From NCBI GenBank assembly GCA_011620505.1, contig WOZA01000075.1, forward strand, positions 1-25,575: a DNA stretch of 25,575 nucleotides. The letters are read 5' to 3'. The stretch comes from Anaerolineaceae bacterium. GTDB lineage: Bacteria > Chloroflexota > Anaerolineae > Anaerolineales > Anaerolineaceae. The stretch's first letter is position 1, and each line of letters begins with the position of its first letter. The notes below the pieces were generated by a model. It was not told the DNA's origin and made no database searches. It saw only the letters and a list, made by a program, of their open reading frames with translations. Shown here one piece after another: positions 22,923 through 25,575 of this stretch. Made by a program: the position numbers and the translations under genes.

Positions 22923-22953
22923 AATATAACTACCTCTGAAGGTAGCCCGTCAA
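22923..22953 (-). promoter_or_regulatory. Candidate promoter for the rplC operon with a long spacer and a dyad
   Basis: On the minus strand TTGACG (22953-22948) and TATATT (22928-22923) are separated by 19 bases. The spacer holds a perfect inverted repeat CTACCT-TCAG-AGGTAG (22930-22945). An 18-base spacing to TTATAT is also possible. A start near 22916 would give a leader of about 120 bases. No better -35/-10 pair was seen in the intergenic region. Confidence 0.5.
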
Positions 22954-22965
22954 ATATATCACACC

Positions 22966-22990
22966 CCCCTGCGGAATGCAAGGGTTTTTT
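22966..22990 (+). terminator. Plus-strand terminator-like hairpin
   Basis: CCCCTGC (22966-22972) and GCAAGGG (22978-22984) pair around GGAAT with one mismatch and are followed by six T (22985-22990). It reads on the plus strand, where no gene lies upstream; on the minus strand the same element lacks a U-tract. Confidence 0.4.
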
Positions 22991-23098
22991 GGAGTTGGAT
23001 TTTCCCCTTTCCTCTAAAAGTAATCCATTGAAGAGTTCAGAGTTGGATTCTATCATATCCTTGGAATCAGCGATCATCACCGAGGTCAGTAAAGGATT

Positions 23099-23135
23099 AA
23101 AAAAGAAGCCGGCAGTGAACTAACCGGCTTCTTTT
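23099..23135 (-). terminator. Strong intrinsic terminator after the S8 peptidase gene
   Basis: A perfect 12-base inverted repeat (AAAAGAAGCCGG and its complement) with an 11-base loop is followed on the minus strand by a run of T that continues the second arm (TTCTTTTTTAA). It lies 22 bases after the peptidase stop codon and separates that gene from the ribosomal operon. The A/T-rich arm ends make it potentially bidirectional. Confidence 0.9.
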
Positions 23136-23157
23136 GATCAAAATCCGAATATACCGA

Positions 23158-25575
23158 CTACCTGGTCAGGATGGGCAGGTAGATAAACTTATCCAGAACC
23201 GGAGGAGCTTTATAGATATTGAAATCAAGCTTCCCGACGTCATTCTTAATGGTAGCTGTGGAACCAATACTGAACCAGCCATACCAAACCTCACTGGAAC
23301 TGAACGTCGCACTAAGATCCCAATCCACGGTGATATCGAAGGGGCTCAAGGCGGGCACTGTTGCGGGGCCGGTAATGCTGTAGTTGGTACCACCCGACTT
23401 TGGAACAAAGCCATATGCCAGTTTGACCGGATCTTCCACTCCAGATGCAGAGCTTTGCCAGTTTTGCACCAAAATCCAGCAGGTTCCAGAGAACGTTGGT
23501 TGGAAGATATTCAGATATTCCATCGGACCAGCCTCAGCGGAATAGGCTTTCTGGAGGGCGGGGTGAGGCGTGTTTCCAACTCCCACATAGACATCCAGGT
23601 CGGCTGAAGTTGTCTCAAGGATTTCAACAACCATGCGCTGCTGACTGCTTGGGCAAGTCGTGACTTTGTACCAGATGTCCGCCAAAGTGTCATATGGCTT
23701 ATCGTTGGTCGGGTCCTCTGCCAAGGAGAAAGAGGCAACCGTTGCGGGTGTTAGACCGTAACGTACATTCGATAAGGCAGTGATCGGATCCACATAGTAC
23801 TGGTCTTCAAAAACGTACTGACCAGTGGGTGAGTTGATGGTTTGGCGCAGTTCGGCAGGCAGCGTTGAGCCTTCAACAGCTGATTTTACTGCCAGGCTAA
23901 AAGCAGTACTGCTGATCGGCTTACCGCTTGCAAAGGTGTCATCAGTTTCAAACCTGATACGCCCAAACTGCCACTCGCCGCCTGAAAGCAGGGAGGGCGC
24001 AACGTGTACACTGATAACCTGCGTACCGCCGGCAGGAATAGTGAAGCTGGCAGAGGGAGTGGTAGTGATTTCAACGCCTTCGGTTTGCTCGATGAGGATG
24101 GTGTAATCCGTTTCCACACCAGCAACATTCTTAAGCGTTCGGGTGAAGGTGCAGCCGCCCAAACAATTGCTATTTTGATAGGAGGGGATATTCAAGGTCC
24201 GAATGTCACCACCGGCAGCAGGGTTTGCTGCAACATATTCCGCATAGCTGACTTCCATCACCAAGCCAGCCAAAGCCGCCTTGCTCATATCGATGCGGCC
24301 GTTACCGTAAACAAATGGCGTCACCGGGCTGAGATCGTAATCTCTGGATGTGCCAGCCAGGGCAGTCATGATGATCGCTGAGCGGATTGCCGCAGGGCTC
24401 CAATCAGGGAATTGAGAGCGCATCACTGCAGCTGAGCCTGCCACATGCGGGCTGGCCATGGAGGTGCCGGACATCAGGTCAATTTCGCCGGGTCCTGAGT
24501 AGGCTGCCAGGATATTCGTGCCAGGTGCAACCAGGTCCGGTTCGAGCATTTCAAAATTGGTGATCGGACCTCTGGAGCTGGAGTCAGCCATGATATCGCC
24601 CCAGTCCGGGCGGGTGCCTGAAACGAGGTTCTCGAGGATGGTGACAGTCATCGGGTCGCCTGCGACAGCTTCCATCAGCAAACCGTCTTCGAGTGAAATC
24701 ATCGCACCAGGCATTGGGACAGAACCGGTTTCAGTCCCCATGATGATAGGGGCACCGGGTGCATTGTTATAAACCAGACCAAAGACAGCGCCAGCGTCAT
24801 ACATAAACTGCAGCTTATCCTTGAAAGAGCAGGTGCCGCGTTTCACAATACCCACTTTACCTGTCAGAGAGCCTGCAGCCCAGGCGGAACAACCTTCCAG
24901 ATTGCCGGAATTGCCTCCCCAAACCAAATCCAAGCCGGTCAGGTCAGTCGTGAGTGCCGGAGCAAGATCCGAACTTGCGGGGAGTGCAATTGATCCAAGG
25001 TTATCACTACCGGGATTGATCGTCACAGGATAGCCGAAAATGCGGCCGTGTTGGGTATTGCCAGTCACCAGTGCCCACGGGGGGAGTTTGTAGACAGTGG
25101 AGTCTGCCGGTCCAGAGTTGCCAGCGGATGTTGCAGTCGTGATGCCGACTCTGAAAGCTTCGAGGAAAGCCAGTTCAGTGCTGTCGGTCCATGGGCTGCG
25201 CGCGGGACCACCAGTAGGTCCAATTGAGAAGTTCAGGACGTCAACCCCATCAGCAATAGCCTGGTTAACAGCAGCAGTGGAAGCGTTGGTGGGGCAGCCA
25301 GTGGAAGAACAGACTTTGTAAGCAATGATCTGGGCGTTGGGTGCCATACCAGAGATGACGACCTGAGCACCGCCATAGTTGACGCTGATCCGATTGCCAG
25401 CAGCGGTGCTGGCAGTGTGTGAACCGTGATCTTCTGTGTCGTGACCATCTCCGCCGGTGACATAATCATAGACACCGAGCAACTTGTCATTACATACATG
25501 CCCAGCAGGGTCTGAAGCACAAAGACCCTTGTAAACACCCTCTCCATAAGGATTGACATAAACATATGGGTCCAG
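23158..25575 (-). CDS. Secreted S8 family (subtilisin-like) serine peptidase with PA domain, partial at the 5' end
   Basis: The frame is open to the right edge of the window, giving 805 visible residues; the start, signal peptide and catalytic Asp lie beyond it (an apparent TTG start at 25482 is internal). Visible catalytic parts are His50 (DHGSHTAS), oxyanion Asn153 (TSAGNSGP) and Ser372 (GTSMASPHVAG). A PA domain is inserted at about 196-316 (GIVKRGTCSFKDKLQFMYDAGA). A fibronectin III-like subtilase domain follows at about 457-565 (FTRTLKNVAGVETDYTI), then a C-terminal beta-rich, PPC-like region containing ADLDVYVGVGN. The architecture resembles Vpr/cucumisin-type extracellular peptidases. 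The protein ends in KFIYLPILTR, a possible sorting motif. It has its own terminator at 23099-23135. Confidence 0.93.
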   Translation of the reverse strand: MDPYVYVNPYGEGVYKGLCASDPAGHVCNDKLLGVYDYVTGGDGHDTEDHGSHTASTAAGNRISVNYGGAQVVISGMAPNAQIIAYKVCSSTGCPTNASTAAVNQAIADGVDVLNFSIGPTGGPARSPWTDSTELAFLEAFRVGITTATSAGNSGPADSTVYKLPPWALVTGNTQHGRIFGYPVTINPGSDNLGSIALPASSDLAPALTTDLTGLDLVWGGNSGNLEGCSAWAAGSLTGKVGIVKRGTCSFKDKLQFMYDAGAVFGLVYNNAPGAPIIMGTETGSVPMPGAMISLEDGLLMEAVAGDPMTVTILENLVSGTRPDWGDIMADSSSRGPITNFEMLEPDLVAPGTNILAAYSGPGEIDLMSGTSMASPHVAGSAAVMRSQFPDWSPAAIRSAIIMTALAGTSRDYDLSPVTPFVYGNGRIDMSKAALAGLVMEVSYAEYVAANPAAGGDIRTLNIPSYQNSNCLGGCTFTRTLKNVAGVETDYTILIEQTEGVEITTTPSASFTIPAGGTQVISVHVAPSLLSGGEWQFGRIRFETDDTFASGKPISSTAFSLAVKSAVEGSTLPAELRQTINSPTGQYVFEDQYYVDPITALSNVRYGLTPATVASFSLAEDPTNDKPYDTLADIWYKVTTCPSSQQRMVVEILETTSADLDVYVGVGNTPHPALQKAYSAEAGPMEYLNIFQPTFSGTCWILVQNWQSSASGVEDPVKLAYGFVPKSGGTNYSITGPATVPALSPFDITVDWDLSATFSSSEVWYGWFSIGSTATIKNDVGKLDFNIYKAPPVLDKFIYLPILTR

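Larger units (their letters stand above)
22795..23098. other. Intergenic region with rplC promoter and untranslated leader
   Basis: The region between rplC and the terminator of the peptidase gene holds no convincing coding sequence. It contains the promoter-like pair at 22923-22953, a leader of roughly 120 bases with complementary segments (TGGGCA and TGCCCA on the minus strand), a plus-strand terminator-like hairpin at 22966-22990, and a 10-base direct repeat GAGTTGGATT at 22992-23001 and 23040-23049. Confidence 0.6.

Noticed and set aside
22992..23049. Direct repeat GAGTTGGATT (22992-23001 and 23040-23049)
   Set aside because: Only two copies of 10 bases in an AT-rich intergenic region; no sign of a mobile element, attachment site or CRISPR.
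1..25575. Search for tRNA or rRNA genes, CRISPR arrays, insertion sequences and phage or defence genes
   Set aside because: None seen. The window is densely packed with housekeeping genes in a largely conserved order.

Overview
The window is a housekeeping stretch, about 25.6 kb of moderately GC-rich DNA. It is dominated by one very long leftward (minus-strand) ribosomal protein cluster. Several traits together suggest a member of the Chloroflexi, probably an Anaerolineae-type bacterium: a tetrapyrrole-methylase/MazG fusion, a NAT_N/GNAT_C-type acyltransferase, an MviN/MurJ protein with a 'LLFNLTAGGALGSAF' segment, and a secreted subtilase ending in 'YLPILTR'. This placement is inferred from protein features only; there is no rRNA gene in the window to confirm it.

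Layout. (1) Positions 64-1978, plus strand: xseA-xseB-divergent PAP2 gene, coupled by 4-base overlaps, behind a promoter that would give a leaderless xseA message. (2) Positions 2006-6013, minus strand: an acyltransferase-like gene, murJ and mazG, converging on the first operon. (3) Positions 6130-10905, minus: the alpha-type operon rpmJ-rpsM-rpsK-rpsD-rpoA-rplQ-truA-rplM-rpsI, behind a near-consensus promoter at 10941-10969. It is followed by a hairpin at 6040-6071. (4) Positions 10977-22794, minus: the S10/spc-type operon rplC-rplD-rplW-rplB-rpsS-rplV-rpsC-rplP-rpmC-rpsQ-rplN-rplX-rplE-rpsN-rpsH-rplF-rplR-rpsE-rpmD-rplO-secY-adk-map. (5) Positions 22795-23157: a 363-base intergenic region with the rplC promoter and leader and a strong terminator. 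(6) Positions 23158-25575, minus: the 3' part of a secreted S8 peptidase gene that runs off the right edge of the window.

The ribosomal genes supply both subunits. secY gives the translocon pore, adk gives adenylate balance, map trims N-terminal Met, rpoA supplies RNA polymerase alpha and truA modifies tRNA. infA (normally between map and rpmJ) and rpsJ (normally ahead of rplC) are not in the window. A promoter sits where infA would be expected.

No clear new multi-gene system is visible. The most notable points are: oppositely charged, repeat-built C-terminal tails on the near-neighbour genes rpsQ (acidic) and rplX (basic); a MurJ-family protein that lacks most of the cavity arginines known from E. 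coli MurJ; structured spacers inside the alpha operon; an unusual 19-base promoter spacer with a dyad ahead of rplC; and the C-terminal motif of the subtilase.
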